This document shows, piece by piece, positions 44,308 to 53,189 of a DNA stretch of 64,000 nucleotides. The DNA lies in the NCBI RefSeq assembly GCF_004138135.1, contig NZ_RYFD01000002.1:1-64000 (forward strand). The letters are read 5' to 3'. Source of the stretch: Candidatus Oscillochloris fontis. GTDB lineage: Bacteria > Chloroflexota > Chloroflexia > Chloroflexales > Chloroflexaceae. Under the pieces are notes generated by a model. The model saw only the letters and a program-made list of their open reading frames with translations, did no database searches and was not told the origin of the DNA. Every line of letters begins with the position of its first letter. The stretch's first letter is position 1. Made by a program: the position numbers and the translations under genes.

Positions 44308-47300
44308 CTAGGTAGGTATTTCATCAACCGTAAAACGTGAGCGCAGCGTCAATAGGTCTGCACGCATCTGCTCACATGCGGCGATGAGTTGCGCTTTGTG
44401 GGTAGCAACTTCGTTCAGATCGCCCAGTTGGGTCAAATGTTCAAGTTCGGCACTCAGATTGGCCAGTTGGTTGGCACCAACCGTCGCGGCACTCGCCTTG
44501 ATTGTATGCACGGCCCGCTTGACCGACATCACATCACCTGTCTGGATTCCATCCTGGAACGTTCGGATCTGGAGCGGTAGATCTTCGAGAAAGAGATCGA
44601 TCAGATCAACCACAATCGTAGGGCTACCATCGCCCAAACTCGACTGAAGTTCTTCCAACACATGGACATCAACCGTAGACGCACGCGCCGGTTGATCTGG
44701 TGTATTGGCTTGCGGATTGAGTATTACCCGACCGCGACTAAGTGCCGCCACCAACTCCTCGATCCGCACTGGTTTACTGATATAGTCGTCCATTCCTGCG
44801 GCGATACAGAGATCGCGATCACTCTGCATGGCATTGGCCGTCATGGCAATAATGCGCGGCTGGCGTGCCGTAGGCACTTCGTTGCGAATACGTCGCGAAG
44901 CACCCAACCCATCCAACTCCGGCATCTGGACATCCATCAGAACCACATCGTAGCGTTGACGGGCAAGCGCATCGAGCACCTCCAGACCATTCGCAGCCAC
45001 ATCGGTACGGTAGCCGAGTTTGGCTAAAGTCTTGGTGGCAACCTTCTGATTGACGACATTATCTTCGGCCAGCAGAATGCGCAATGGCAGACGTTCTGCC
45101 ATAGTTGTATCATATGCGGTTACTAAGGGCAAGGTAGGCTGTTGTTCGGTCACCCGTTTGCCTAAAATGGCCAGCAAGGTCTGGTAGAGTTGGGCGGCCT
45201 TGATCGGCTTGGTGATGCTGGTGGCAAAGTTACCATTTGCGATATCCTCAATCCGGCGTCCAAGCGAGGTAAGCAAAATAAGAGGAATATCGGAGGTAGC
45301 AGGAGTGGAATGGATCATCTCGGCCAATTGCGAGCCATCCATTCCAGGCATCTGCATATCAAGAATCGCAATATCAACCGCCTCGTTCTGAATCGCCAAC
45401 CACTCTAGGGCTTGGGGGCCAGAGGCAAAGACATGCACCCGCATCCCCCACGACTCAGCCTGGGTCGTCAGGATGCGGCGATTGGTCTCGTTATCATCAA
45501 CCACCAGCAGGTGCTTACCAGTAAGTTCGGGGACGGCACCGCGCAGGTCGAGGCGGGGTGGGGCTTCGGCGGCGGGGGCAATGAGGGTAAAGTGGAAGGT
45601 GCTGCCCACCCCAACACTACTCTCGACCCACATGCGGCCACCCATCAGCGCACACAGGCGTTGGCTGATCGCCAGACCAAGACCCGTCCCACCATACTGG
45701 CGAGTAGTCGAAGCATCAACCTGGCTAAAGGCTTTGAAGAGCCGATTTAGGCGGTCGGCGGGAATACCGATCCCGGTATCGCGCACCGCAATATGCACCT
45801 CGAAGAGTTGATCGCGGATACGCCGACCCTCGATCATCACCACCACCTCACCAGCCGGAGTGAACTTGACCGCATTCGCCAGAAGGTTGACCAGGATCTG
45901 GCGCACACGGGTCACATCGCCCTCGATTGCCTGGGGCACACTGCGCGCAATCATGTAGGCCAGATCAATCTGCTTTTCGGCGGCGCGCGCCGAGACCAGA
46001 TCGAGCGCAGCTTCGAGGCAGTCACGCAGATCGAAGGGTTGCTGTTCGAGTTCAAACTTACCCGACTCGATCTTCGAGAAGTCGAGGATATCGTTGATGA
46101 TAGTTAAGAGTGCATCACCGCTATTACGAATCGTCTCGACAAAGTCGCGCTGTTCTGCATTGAGCGGCGTATCGAGGAGCAGCCCGGTCATGCCGATCAC
46201 GGCATTCATAGGGGTACGGATCTCGTGGCTCATGGTGGCGAGGAAATCGGACTTAGCGCGAGTCGCTGCTTCAGCCGCCTCCTTCGCCTCCACCAACTCC
46301 AGGTGGGTATGCTTCTGTACCGTTATGTCACGCAGATAGATCGCCAAGCCATCGGGCGAGGGATAATCGCGGACTTCAAACCAGCGCTTATACTGAGGTG
46401 TATAGGTTTCAAACTGGAGCGTGGTTTGGGTCTTGAGCGCATAGCGATGGTTAGGTTCCATATCTAGGCCCAACGGTTTGGGGAAGATTGACCAAAAATC
46501 GTGACCAATCAGTTGGTCACGCGGCTTCCCAAGGAGGCGTTCCGATTCCTGATTGACATAGGTAAAGCGCCAATTGGCATCCACCGCAAAGAAGGCATCG
46601 GTAATACTCTCCAAGATCCGTGAGATCTGGATTGTACTCTCACGCAGCGCGGCCTCAGTCCGTGAGCGTTCGGCCAATTCTTGCTGGAGCGCATTGGTGA
46701 GTTGCACATTCGCCAGCGCCTGCCCTGCCGCCCAGATCACTGCTTGAGCCAACTCGATCTCTTCGGGCGTAAAGGTGTGCGGCTCAAGCGCATCAATCCC
46801 TATCGTCCCCACCACGGTATCACGAATGAGTACCGGCAAGACCAGAATAGCAGCGGTGCCACGGCGTTCAAAAAGATCTGCACTCACCATTGCACGCGGA
46901 TCAGTATGGATATTATTAATCTGGACGGGAGAACGAGTATGAAAGACCTCCTCGACCAACGCATTGCCAACCTTAGGAATGATCGCTCCCATTCCAGAGG
47001 GCCGCCCAGGGACACAGAACTCACTCACCACCTTCAAGTTCAGTTCATCTTCATCAAGCAACGCACATGCAACCTGCGGCACATTAAAGGCACCCGCTAA
47101 CTCACGGCAGACCACATTCAGTACGGTGGTGACATCGTTCGACATAGTAGCCGAAATGACCCGGTTGAGGAGGAGCGTTTCACTGACGGTACGTTGTTGT
47201 TCTTGATAGAGTTGGGTGCGTTCCATCATCACTGCAAGGTGATCAGCAAGCGCACTGAGGAGATCATAATCAGCATTACCCAATTTATGGGGTTTCGTAC

Positions 47301-48228
47301 ACTCGATATTGATAACACCCAAAACCTGATCAAGGGAGCGGATGGGCACACAGATCTGAGCTTTGGTGTGGTCAGCATCCGGTGCCTGGTCATTGAGCAG
47401 AAAGAGCGGTGAGCCAACCCGCACCACCTGGCCCATTCCGCCCTCACTAATCGAGACATGCGTATTGAGATGCGGTTCACCCGCTTGATACTCTAGAACC
47501 AGTTGATCGTCATGGCACAAGTAGATACTAATATGGTCATAATCAAAAGCTTCATAGCTAGCCGAAACAATGGTACGAATGGCGGCACTTACATCCATCT
47601 CGTGCGCCACTGCAGTCCGCACATGATCGAGCAGAGCCAACATCCGCGCCTGTTGTTGGGCCTCCGCAGCCAGATGTTGCGCCCGCGCCTCACTCGCAAT
47701 TCGCGCCTCGACCATCTCGTGGAGGGTGCGAATCTGACGCCGCTGCTCCAATTGCATGACCACCTGATTCCCCAGCACATCGAGGGTCTGGTACTGCGTC
47801 GCTGTAAGTTGGCGTGGAACATGATCGAGCACACAGAGCGTTCCTAGCGGAAGACCCTCAGGTGTGACCAGGGGCACACCAGCATAGAAGCGAATATTGG
47901 GAGTCTCAGTAACCAAGGGGTTATCGGCAAAGCGCGGGTCTTGTTGCGTATCGGACACCACCAGCGGAATATCAGGCTGCGTAATCGCGAAGGAGCAAAA
48001 GCCAATCTCACGCATACACTCAGGGTCTTCAATCCCCACCCGTGCCTTGAACCAAACCCGTTGCGCATCAACCAACGAGACTAAGGCCATCGGTGTTTCG
48101 CAGATTGCTGCAGCCAGATGCACAATCTCATCAAAGGCATGCTCGGCGGGAGTATCAAGGATCTGATAACTCTCCAGCGCGGCTTGGCGCTCCGGCTCAT
48201 TAGGGATAGGAGGAGGTAATATTGGCAT
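44308..48228 (-). CDS. hybrid histidine kinase (GAF-GAF-GAF-PAS-HisKA-HATPase-REC-REC-Hpt)
   Basis: A 1306-residue soluble hybrid kinase. Three GAF domains (about 25-165, 205-345, 370-515) are followed by PAS (about 530-640), HisKA with SHEIRTPMNAVIG (about 660), HATPase_c ending GTGLGLAISQRL (to about 875), two receivers (VVDDNETNRR about 908, AEDNVVNQK about 1052), and an Hpt domain with HTIKASAATVG (about 1239). All phosphorelay residues seem present, so it could autophosphorylate and pass phosphate through a complete internal relay. Lack of membrane helices suggests that it senses intracellular signals through GAF/PAS ligands. AAGGAG lies 6 bases before the ATG. It is downstream of the CpaE-like gene. 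Confidence 0.93.
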   Translation of the reverse strand: MPILPPPIPNEPERQAALESYQILDTPAEHAFDEIVHLAAAICETPMALVSLVDAQRVWFKARVGIEDPECMREIGFCSFAITQPDIPLVVSDTQQDPRFADNPLVTETPNIRFYAGVPLVTPEGLPLGTLCVLDHVPRQLTATQYQTLDVLGNQVVMQLEQRRQIRTLHEMVEARIASEARAQHLAAEAQQQARMLALLDHVRTAVAHEMDVSAAIRTIVSASYEAFDYDHISIYLCHDDQLVLEYQAGEPHLNTHVSISEGGMGQVVRVGSPLFLLNDQAPDADHTKAQICVPIRSLDQVLGVINIECTKPHKLGNADYDLLSALADHLAVMMERTQLYQEQQRTVSETLLLNRVISATMSNDVTTVLNVVCRELAGAFNVPQVACALLDEDELNLKVVSEFCVPGRPSGMGAIIPKVGNALVEEVFHTRSPVQINNIHTDPRAMVSADLFERRGTAAILVLPVLIRDTVVGTIGIDALEPHTFTPEEIELAQAVIWAAGQALANVQLTNALQQELAERSRTEAALRESTIQISRILESITDAFFAVDANWRFTYVNQESERLLGKPRDQLIGHDFWSIFPKPLGLDMEPNHRYALKTQTTLQFETYTPQYKRWFEVRDYPSPDGLAIYLRDITVQKHTHLELVEAKEAAEAATRAKSDFLATMSHEIRTPMNAVIGMTGLLLDTPLNAEQRDFVETIRNSGDALLTIINDILDFSKIESGKFELEQQPFDLRDCLEAALDLVSARAAEKQIDLAYMIARSVPQAIEGDVTRVRQILVNLLANAVKFTPAGEVVVMIEGRRIRDQLFEVHIAVRDTGIGIPADRLNRLFKAFSQVDASTTRQYGGTGLGLAISQRLCALMGGRMWVESSVGVGSTFHFTLIAPAAEAPPRLDLRGAVPELTGKHLLVVDDNETNRRILTTQAESWGMRVHVFASGPQALEWLAIQNEAVDIAILDMQMPGMDGSQLAEMIHSTPATSDIPLILLTSLGRRIEDIANGNFATSITKPIKAAQLYQTLLAILGKRVTEQQPTLPLVTAYDTTMAERLPLRILLAEDNVVNQKVATKTLAKLGYRTDVAANGLEVLDALARQRYDVVLMDVQMPELDGLGASRRIRNEVPTARQPRIIAMTANAMQSDRDLCIAAGMDDYISKPVRIEELVAALSRGRVILNPQANTPDQPARASTVDVHVLEELQSSLGDGSPTIVVDLIDLFLEDLPLQIRTFQDGIQTGDVMSVKRAVHTIKASAATVGANQLANLSAELEHLTQLGDLNEVATHKAQLIAACEQMRADLLTLRSRFTVDEIPT

Positions 48229-48258
48229 AGCGAACTCCTTCGATGCGCCACAGCAGAT

Positions 48259-49482
48259 CTAGCGGGTCTTACGAGCATAATTGGACTGAGCCACCCGCTG
48301 CCATGCTGGAGTCGGCGTCGCGGGGCGTTGCATCCGCTGTGCCTCACGACTCAGATGGAAGGCCCAACGTTCGAGAATGGCCCCCAACGGTTTGTTGGGC
48401 TGATCCAGCACCGGCGGAACACCACGATTGAGCGCACTCAGATAGGCTTCGGCTGCATAGGGGAGGGCTTGGGCGATTGGGTGATGGAGCGCCAGTTCAA
48501 TATCTTTGCGCACTAAGCCACCCTGCTCAACGGTCGTATTGAGCAGCAGCAGCAGCTTATCCGGGGCATAATCAAGCTTTACAAAGACATCTAAGGCACA
48601 TGCGGTAGCCCGCACCGAAGCGATTTCCGGGGCGAGTACCAGCAATACAGTATTGGCACTATCCAAACCTGTTAGGGTCGTCGCACTAAAATCATGTGGC
48701 AGATCAAGCACCACATAGGAGTAGTGTTGGCGCAGGATACTCAAGACATGCGCTACCTTCTCAGCCGTGATCAGTTCGCTCTGCTCCGGGCGAGCAGCGG
48801 ACGCCAAGACATGCACCCCACTACTGTGGGGCATCAACACCTGCTGCAAGAGATCATAGTCAATCTCATAGATCGGAGGCGTCGCCAGATCACCCCAAGT
48901 GGTACGCAGTGGCAAGTTGAGCATCAACGCACTCTGGCCACTAATAAAGGCCAGATCCACCAGCGCCACCGGCTCACCCCAGATCTGGGCCAAACCGACT
49001 GCCAAGTTGGTTGCCAGGGTCGAGATCCCCACCCCACCGCGCAACGAGAAGAAGGCCAGCGTCTCATTACGAACCAATGCTAGTGGCGGAGCCGTAGCCA
49101 CCGACATACGGCGCAAGAGCGCCTTCACCCGTGCTTGGAGTTCAATTGGCTGGAAGGGTTTGCTCATATAGTCATCAGCCCCGGCCTCCAAGCCACGCAC
49201 CCGCTCTTCCAGGCTATCATTGGCCGTCAGCATCAGAATCGGATGCTGGGCAAAGGCAGACATCCGACGTAGACGACGACACACTTCATAGCCATCAATA
49301 TCGGGCATCATCACATCAAGGATGAAGAGATCGGGACGAAAGGAGACCGCACGATCCAGCGCCATTTGGCCACTTGTCGCCGTTTCGATCTGATAGCCCC
49401 CCGGTGCCAACGCCGCACTGACCATCTTCAGGTTGAGGGGGGTATCATCAACGATCAGAATGCGATGGTTTGTAGTAGTCAT
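48259..49482 (-). CDS. response regulator fused to a CpaE/TadZ-like ATPase
   Basis: A 407-residue protein. A receiver domain (about 7-125; VDDTPLN, FILDVMMPDIDGYEV, KPF) is followed by a MinD/ParA-superfamily domain (about 145-390). Its Walker A reads RGGVGISTLATNLA: the usual Lys is replaced by Ile, as is common in CpaE/TadZ, so ATP may be bound weakly or not hydrolysed. CpaE-like proteins place pilus or secretion machines at particular cell sites. No tad/cpa pilus genes are nearby, which suggests a polarity or signalling role. ATG 49482 is chosen (GGAG 8 bases upstream); an open frame up to 49713 lacks a start signal and homology. Confidence 0.88.
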   Translation of the reverse strand: MTTTNHRILIVDDTPLNLKMVSAALAPGGYQIETATSGQMALDRAVSFRPDLFILDVMMPDIDGYEVCRRLRRMSAFAQHPILMLTANDSLEERVRGLEAGADDYMSKPFQPIELQARVKALLRRMSVATAPPLALVRNETLAFFSLRGGVGISTLATNLAVGLAQIWGEPVALVDLAFISGQSALMLNLPLRTTWGDLATPPIYEIDYDLLQQVLMPHSSGVHVLASAARPEQSELITAEKVAHVLSILRQHYSYVVLDLPHDFSATTLTGLDSANTVLLVLAPEIASVRATACALDVFVKLDYAPDKLLLLLNTTVEQGGLVRKDIELALHHPIAQALPYAAEAYLSALNRGVPPVLDQPNKPLGAILERWAFHLSREAQRMQRPATPTPAWQRVAQSNYARKTR

Positions 49483-49525
49483 AACGAGATCTCCAACACC
49501 AGCAAAACACCACCAACCCTTGTGC

Positions 49526-51214
49526 TTACGTATCACCCACCATTTTGCTGGTTGAACGTGGGTGGCGTGGTGCGCAAATAATCTGGTTACGGCCCGCCCG
49601 TTTGGCGGTATAGAGTGCATCATCGGCGATTGCGAGCAGGGTACGCGGATCATCACCCCGGCGCAATGCTGCGATGCCACCACTAAACGTGATCGTAACC
49701 TCTTTCTTACCAAATTGATGACCGATCATCGCAAAGCGAGCACGCGCATCATCCAACACCCGTAACGCCGTTGGGCCATCAGTTTGCGGGAAGATGAGTA
49801 GAAACTCTTCGCCGCCATAGCGCCCAATCGTATCACTCATGCGGAGGCGTTGGTGGAGCAAGCGAGCCAACCCTTTGAGCACCCGATCTCCTGCCGCATG
49901 GCCATAGTGATCATTAATCTGCTTAAAATGATCAATATCAATCATAGCCACCGATAAGATCTGTTCATAGCGTTGGGCACGCATGATTTCACGTACCAAC
50001 TGTTCCTTGATCGAGGCATGGGTGAAGAGTCCCGTCAGGCCATCGCGGGTGAGTTGGGCGCGCATGGCCCGCCCACGGCGGGCGCGGCTGGTCACGGCGG
50101 AGACGAGTTGCGGTGCAGTGATCGGCTTGGTCAGGAAGTCATCGCCGCCCTGATCAAGGGCGGCCAGTTGATGATCGCGATCCTGTTCGCCCGACAAGAA
50201 GACGATGGGCAAGCTCACAAACTCGGTCTGCTGGCGAATAATTGCGGCAACCTCCGGGCCAGTACAGATCGGCATATACATATCCAACAGCAGTAGATCG
50301 GGCTGAAACTCGTGGAGGGCAAACATCACCTCGGCTGGATCATTCAGCACCATGGTGAGCATTCCCGCCTCCTCCAGCATCGCCGCATAGAGGCTACTCA
50401 TCAGGCGCGAATCATCCAGAATCAGCACGCGGTAGGGTTCAGGAATAAAGGCTCCCGTGAGGCCATCGAGCACCATCACAAGCGCATCCACATCGGAGGG
50501 CTTGGTGAGATAGGCGCGGCCCCCGGCACGCAAGGCCCACAGGCGGGCCTCAAAATCATTGCGCTGGGAGACAAAGACAACCGGAACACTCAGCGTAGGA
50601 TCAAGCAGCGTTGCTATCCGTTGCGGGCCAGCCAGATCGCCTTCAGGAAAGACGATATCCAGAATGATTGCCGCCGGATGGTGGGTGCGCACCGCCTGCT
50701 CAAGATCATCAAGCTGTTGAACAACCATCGCACAGTAGCCAAAATGCTCCAACTGAAGAGCAAGATGCTCCCCGACAACCACATCATCCTCGACAATCAG
50801 CACCGGCGTCTGTTCTTGTTTGCGTACCGGAATGGCGATTGGCAACGGATCTTGTACCTCAATCGGGAGATCACCCACCTGATGGGCCACATCAATGAGT
50901 TGCGTAATCGCCACAGTGATCATCGCCTGCATCTCAGACGGCATGTTCTGGACACCCGTGGCATTCAGATGGGCAAACAGATTTTCAAGATGGGTGGCAA
51001 CCTCACTCACTTCAGGCAGATTGAAACTTCCGGCTGATCCAGCCAGGGTATGCGCCTGCGCATAGAGCGACGTGATCTGATCGGATGAAAGTCCATCAGC
51101 AATGCCATGCTGCCACAGGGCTGAGATAGCCTGGGCGCGATCTTCGAGTTGCTGAATATAGCGCATACGAATAGCCGCTATTTGTGGTGAGATCGAATGG
51201 GCATGAAAGGGCAT
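49526..51214 (-). CDS. Hpt-REC-REC-GGDEF diguanylate cyclase
   Basis: A 562-residue protein. Order: an Hpt domain with AHTLAGSAGSF (His about 55), two receivers (about 145-262, VEDDVVVG...AIILDIVFPEGD; about 265-385, LDDSRLMSS...LLLLDMYMP), and GGDEF (about 395-555). The catalytic loop is GGEEF and RMSD five residues before it is an intact inhibitory site, so active, feedback-regulated c-di-GMP synthesis is expected. The His in Hpt may receive phosphate from one of the neighbouring hybrid kinases. ATG 51214, with GGGGAG 7 bases upstream, is preferred to an upstream in-frame start at 51295. Confidence 0.92.
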   Translation of the reverse strand: MPFHAHSISPQIAAIRMRYIQQLEDRAQAISALWQHGIADGLSSDQITSLYAQAHTLAGSAGSFNLPEVSEVATHLENLFAHLNATGVQNMPSEMQAMITVAITQLIDVAHQVGDLPIEVQDPLPIAIPVRKQEQTPVLIVEDDVVVGEHLALQLEHFGYCAMVVQQLDDLEQAVRTHHPAAIILDIVFPEGDLAGPQRIATLLDPTLSVPVVFVSQRNDFEARLWALRAGGRAYLTKPSDVDALVMVLDGLTGAFIPEPYRVLILDDSRLMSSLYAAMLEEAGMLTMVLNDPAEVMFALHEFQPDLLLLDMYMPICTGPEVAAIIRQQTEFVSLPIVFLSGEQDRDHQLAALDQGGDDFLTKPITAPQLVSAVTSRARRGRAMRAQLTRDGLTGLFTHASIKEQLVREIMRAQRYEQILSVAMIDIDHFKQINDHYGHAAGDRVLKGLARLLHQRLRMSDTIGRYGGEEFLLIFPQTDGPTALRVLDDARARFAMIGHQFGKKEVTITFSGGIAALRRGDDPRTLLAIADDALYTAKRAGRNQIICAPRHPRSTSKMVGDT

Positions 51215-51324
51215 CACTGGACTCCCCAAATGATTATTGGGTAATGGGGACACAATGCACATATCAGATGCACTGCCCTCCTTCGTTCCCTCCAAGGAAA
51301 GGAGTGGGAACTATGAGTATAACA

Positions 51325-52932
51325 CTAACGACGTACTTGTTCGATCTGTGCGACCAAACGATGAAATGTCACTGGTTTACTCACATACCCATTAGCCCCC
51401 ACTTCGAGGCAGCGTTCAAGATCGCCTTCGATAGACAATGCCGTCATGGCAATAATCGGTGTTGTACTGATACTGCGTTCAGCCCGAATCTTCCGTATAG
51501 CCTCACACCCATCCATAACCGGCATATGCAGATCCATCAGAATACATTGTGGGCGCAGCTTTCGTACCATATCCACAGCTTCCAGGCCATTGCGTGCCAC
51601 ATGTACGCGGTAGCCATAGGCCGTCAGATAGTTCACCATGGTATAGAGAATGACCTCATGATCCTCAGCCAGCAACAGAAGCGGCTGCTCCAGGCTATCG
51701 GGAGCGAAGAGCGGCTCAATGTCAGTTACCGCTGGCAGGTTCCAGGGCAGCATGAGGGTAAAACAACTCCCCACCCCAAGGGTGCTCTGAATATGCACTC
51801 CACCATTGTGCAGTTCGGTCAGATGAGCAACCAAGGCCAAGCCCAGCCCGGCACCCTCATGACGGCGGCTTAAACGGGTATCGAGTTGCACAAAGGGGCG
51901 GAAGAGCCGAGGTAGATCGGCACGGGAGATCCCGATCCCAGTATCTTCGACCCGCAGATAGAGCAACTGGGCCACTGGATCTCCCCGTACCTCCAATATG
52001 ACTCGCCCACCCTCAGGGGTAAACTTGACCGCATTGGAGAGTAGATTGACCAGAATCTGTTTCAGGCGGCGTGGATCTGCCTCAACCAATTCGACTTGAG
52101 GATCGATCTCGCTCCTGATCTGAATACGTTTGGCATACGCGATCTGGCGCACCATGCGAATACTCGCTGCACAGATTTCGTCAATTTCAACTGGTTCGAT
52201 CTGTAATTCGATCTTCCCAGCTTCGATCTTTATCATATCCAGAATATCATTCACGATCCCCAACAGATGTTGGCCACTCTCGGTGACCACATCAAGCACC
52301 TGCTGTTGGCGATCATTGAGCAAACCATAGACCCCCTCACTCACCGCCTCGGTGAGCGACAGAATAGTATTGAGTGGGGTGCGTAGTTCGTGGGACATAT
52401 TGGCCAGGAACTCATTTTTGAGTTGGGCTACTCGTTCTAGCTCAGTACCAGGCTCCATGGCGCGCCGCGCAGCCTGATTTTGCTGCCGCTCAGTGATATC
52501 ACGAACCACACAGGTGAAGTATTCGCCCTGGAGCGAACGCCACGTCGCCAACACAAACTGGGCCGGAAACTCACTGCCATCACGGCGACGCGCATGCACC
52601 TCTATCGTCGCATCCAATGCCGGACCTTGACGTTGATCCGCAATCAGGCTGAAGTAAATGGAGGCATCGCGGGTGGCGATCAGCCGATTCAAGGGCTGGC
52701 CCATCACCTCCGCAGCCAAGTAGCCAAACATCCGCTCTGCCGCCGCATTCCATGTCAACACATGTTCATCGGCATCAGCGATCATCATGGCATCTGGTGC
52801 CGCATCTATCACCAAACGCAAGAGGCGTTCACGCTCACTGATCGCTGCGTAGTCTTGCAGCAGCGTAGCCATCTGTTGTTCAAGAAGTGGCGGTACCGCT
52901 ACCACATCTCTTCGGTCATGATCGTTCATCAT
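51325..52932 (-). CDS. hybrid histidine kinase (PAS-HisKA-HATPase-REC)
   Basis: A 535-residue soluble kinase: N-terminal helix, PAS (about 30-145, ending with the PAC-like FTCVVRDITERQ), HisKA with MSHELRTPLNTILS (about 180), HATPase_c (about 275-385, VEDTGIGIS and GAGLGLALV), and receiver (about 405-530, LLAEDHEVI and CILMDLHMPVMDG). The frame continues upstream to 52995, but that part is translated from the end of a family-2 repeat, so ATG 52932 is used; no strong ribosome site is seen. It is followed by the GGDEF gene and probably contributes to the same relay. Confidence 0.9.
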   Translation of the reverse strand: MMNDHDRRDVVAVPPLLEQQMATLLQDYAAISERERLLRLVIDAAPDAMMIADADEHVLTWNAAAERMFGYLAAEVMGQPLNRLIATRDASIYFSLIADQRQGPALDATIEVHARRRDGSEFPAQFVLATWRSLQGEYFTCVVRDITERQQNQAARRAMEPGTELERVAQLKNEFLANMSHELRTPLNTILSLTEAVSEGVYGLLNDRQQQVLDVVTESGQHLLGIVNDILDMIKIEAGKIELQIEPVEIDEICAASIRMVRQIAYAKRIQIRSEIDPQVELVEADPRRLKQILVNLLSNAVKFTPEGGRVILEVRGDPVAQLLYLRVEDTGIGISRADLPRLFRPFVQLDTRLSRRHEGAGLGLALVAHLTELHNGGVHIQSTLGVGSCFTLMLPWNLPAVTDIEPLFAPDSLEQPLLLLAEDHEVILYTMVNYLTAYGYRVHVARNGLEAVDMVRKLRPQCILMDLHMPVMDGCEAIRKIRAERSISTTPIIAMTALSIEGDLERCLEVGANGYVSKPVTFHRLVAQIEQVRR

Positions 52933-52951
52933 TATCAATACCAACACCCAC

Positions 52952-52976
52952 GGTAATTGTTCACACTTGGGGTAAG
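52952..52976. repeat. solitary family-2 end
   Basis: GGTAATTGTTCACACTTGGGG followed by TAAG repeats the outer end of the element at 35749-35890 (inverted). No partner end or core is present, so this is a remnant. It lies just upstream of the hybrid kinase start. Confidence 0.6.
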
Positions 52977-52999
52977 AGTCCCCCATCATCGCCAAGTTT

Positions 53000-53189
53000 C
53001 CCGATCATCCCGTAGGAGCGAAGCATCGCCCGCCAACCTCGTTCGGGTTCCCCGATCATCCCGTAGGGGCGAAGCATCGCCCGCCAACCTCGTTCGGGTT
53101 CCCCGATCATCCCGTAGGGGCGAAGCATCGCCCGCCAACCTCGTTCGGGTTCCCCTACCACATGGAGGGCGATGCTTCGCCCCTACTCA
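53000..53189. repeat. 51-bp tandem array of family-3 repeat
   Basis: Three units with a period of 51 bp (starting near 53002, 53053 and 53104) read CCGATCATCCCGTAGG.GCG, AAGCATCGCCCGCC, AACCTCGTTCGGGTTC. A closing inverted arm GGGCGATGCTTCGCCCCTAC ends at 53185. Only one base separates the first unit from the others. The period is a multiple of three, so frames on both strands give 17-residue repeats; these are not taken as genes. The array lies between two kinase genes transcribed in the same direction. Confidence 0.85.

Noticed and set aside
53000-53189. Possible CRISPR array
   Set aside because: Units are contiguous 51-bp tandem repeats with no variable spacers and no cas genes in the window.
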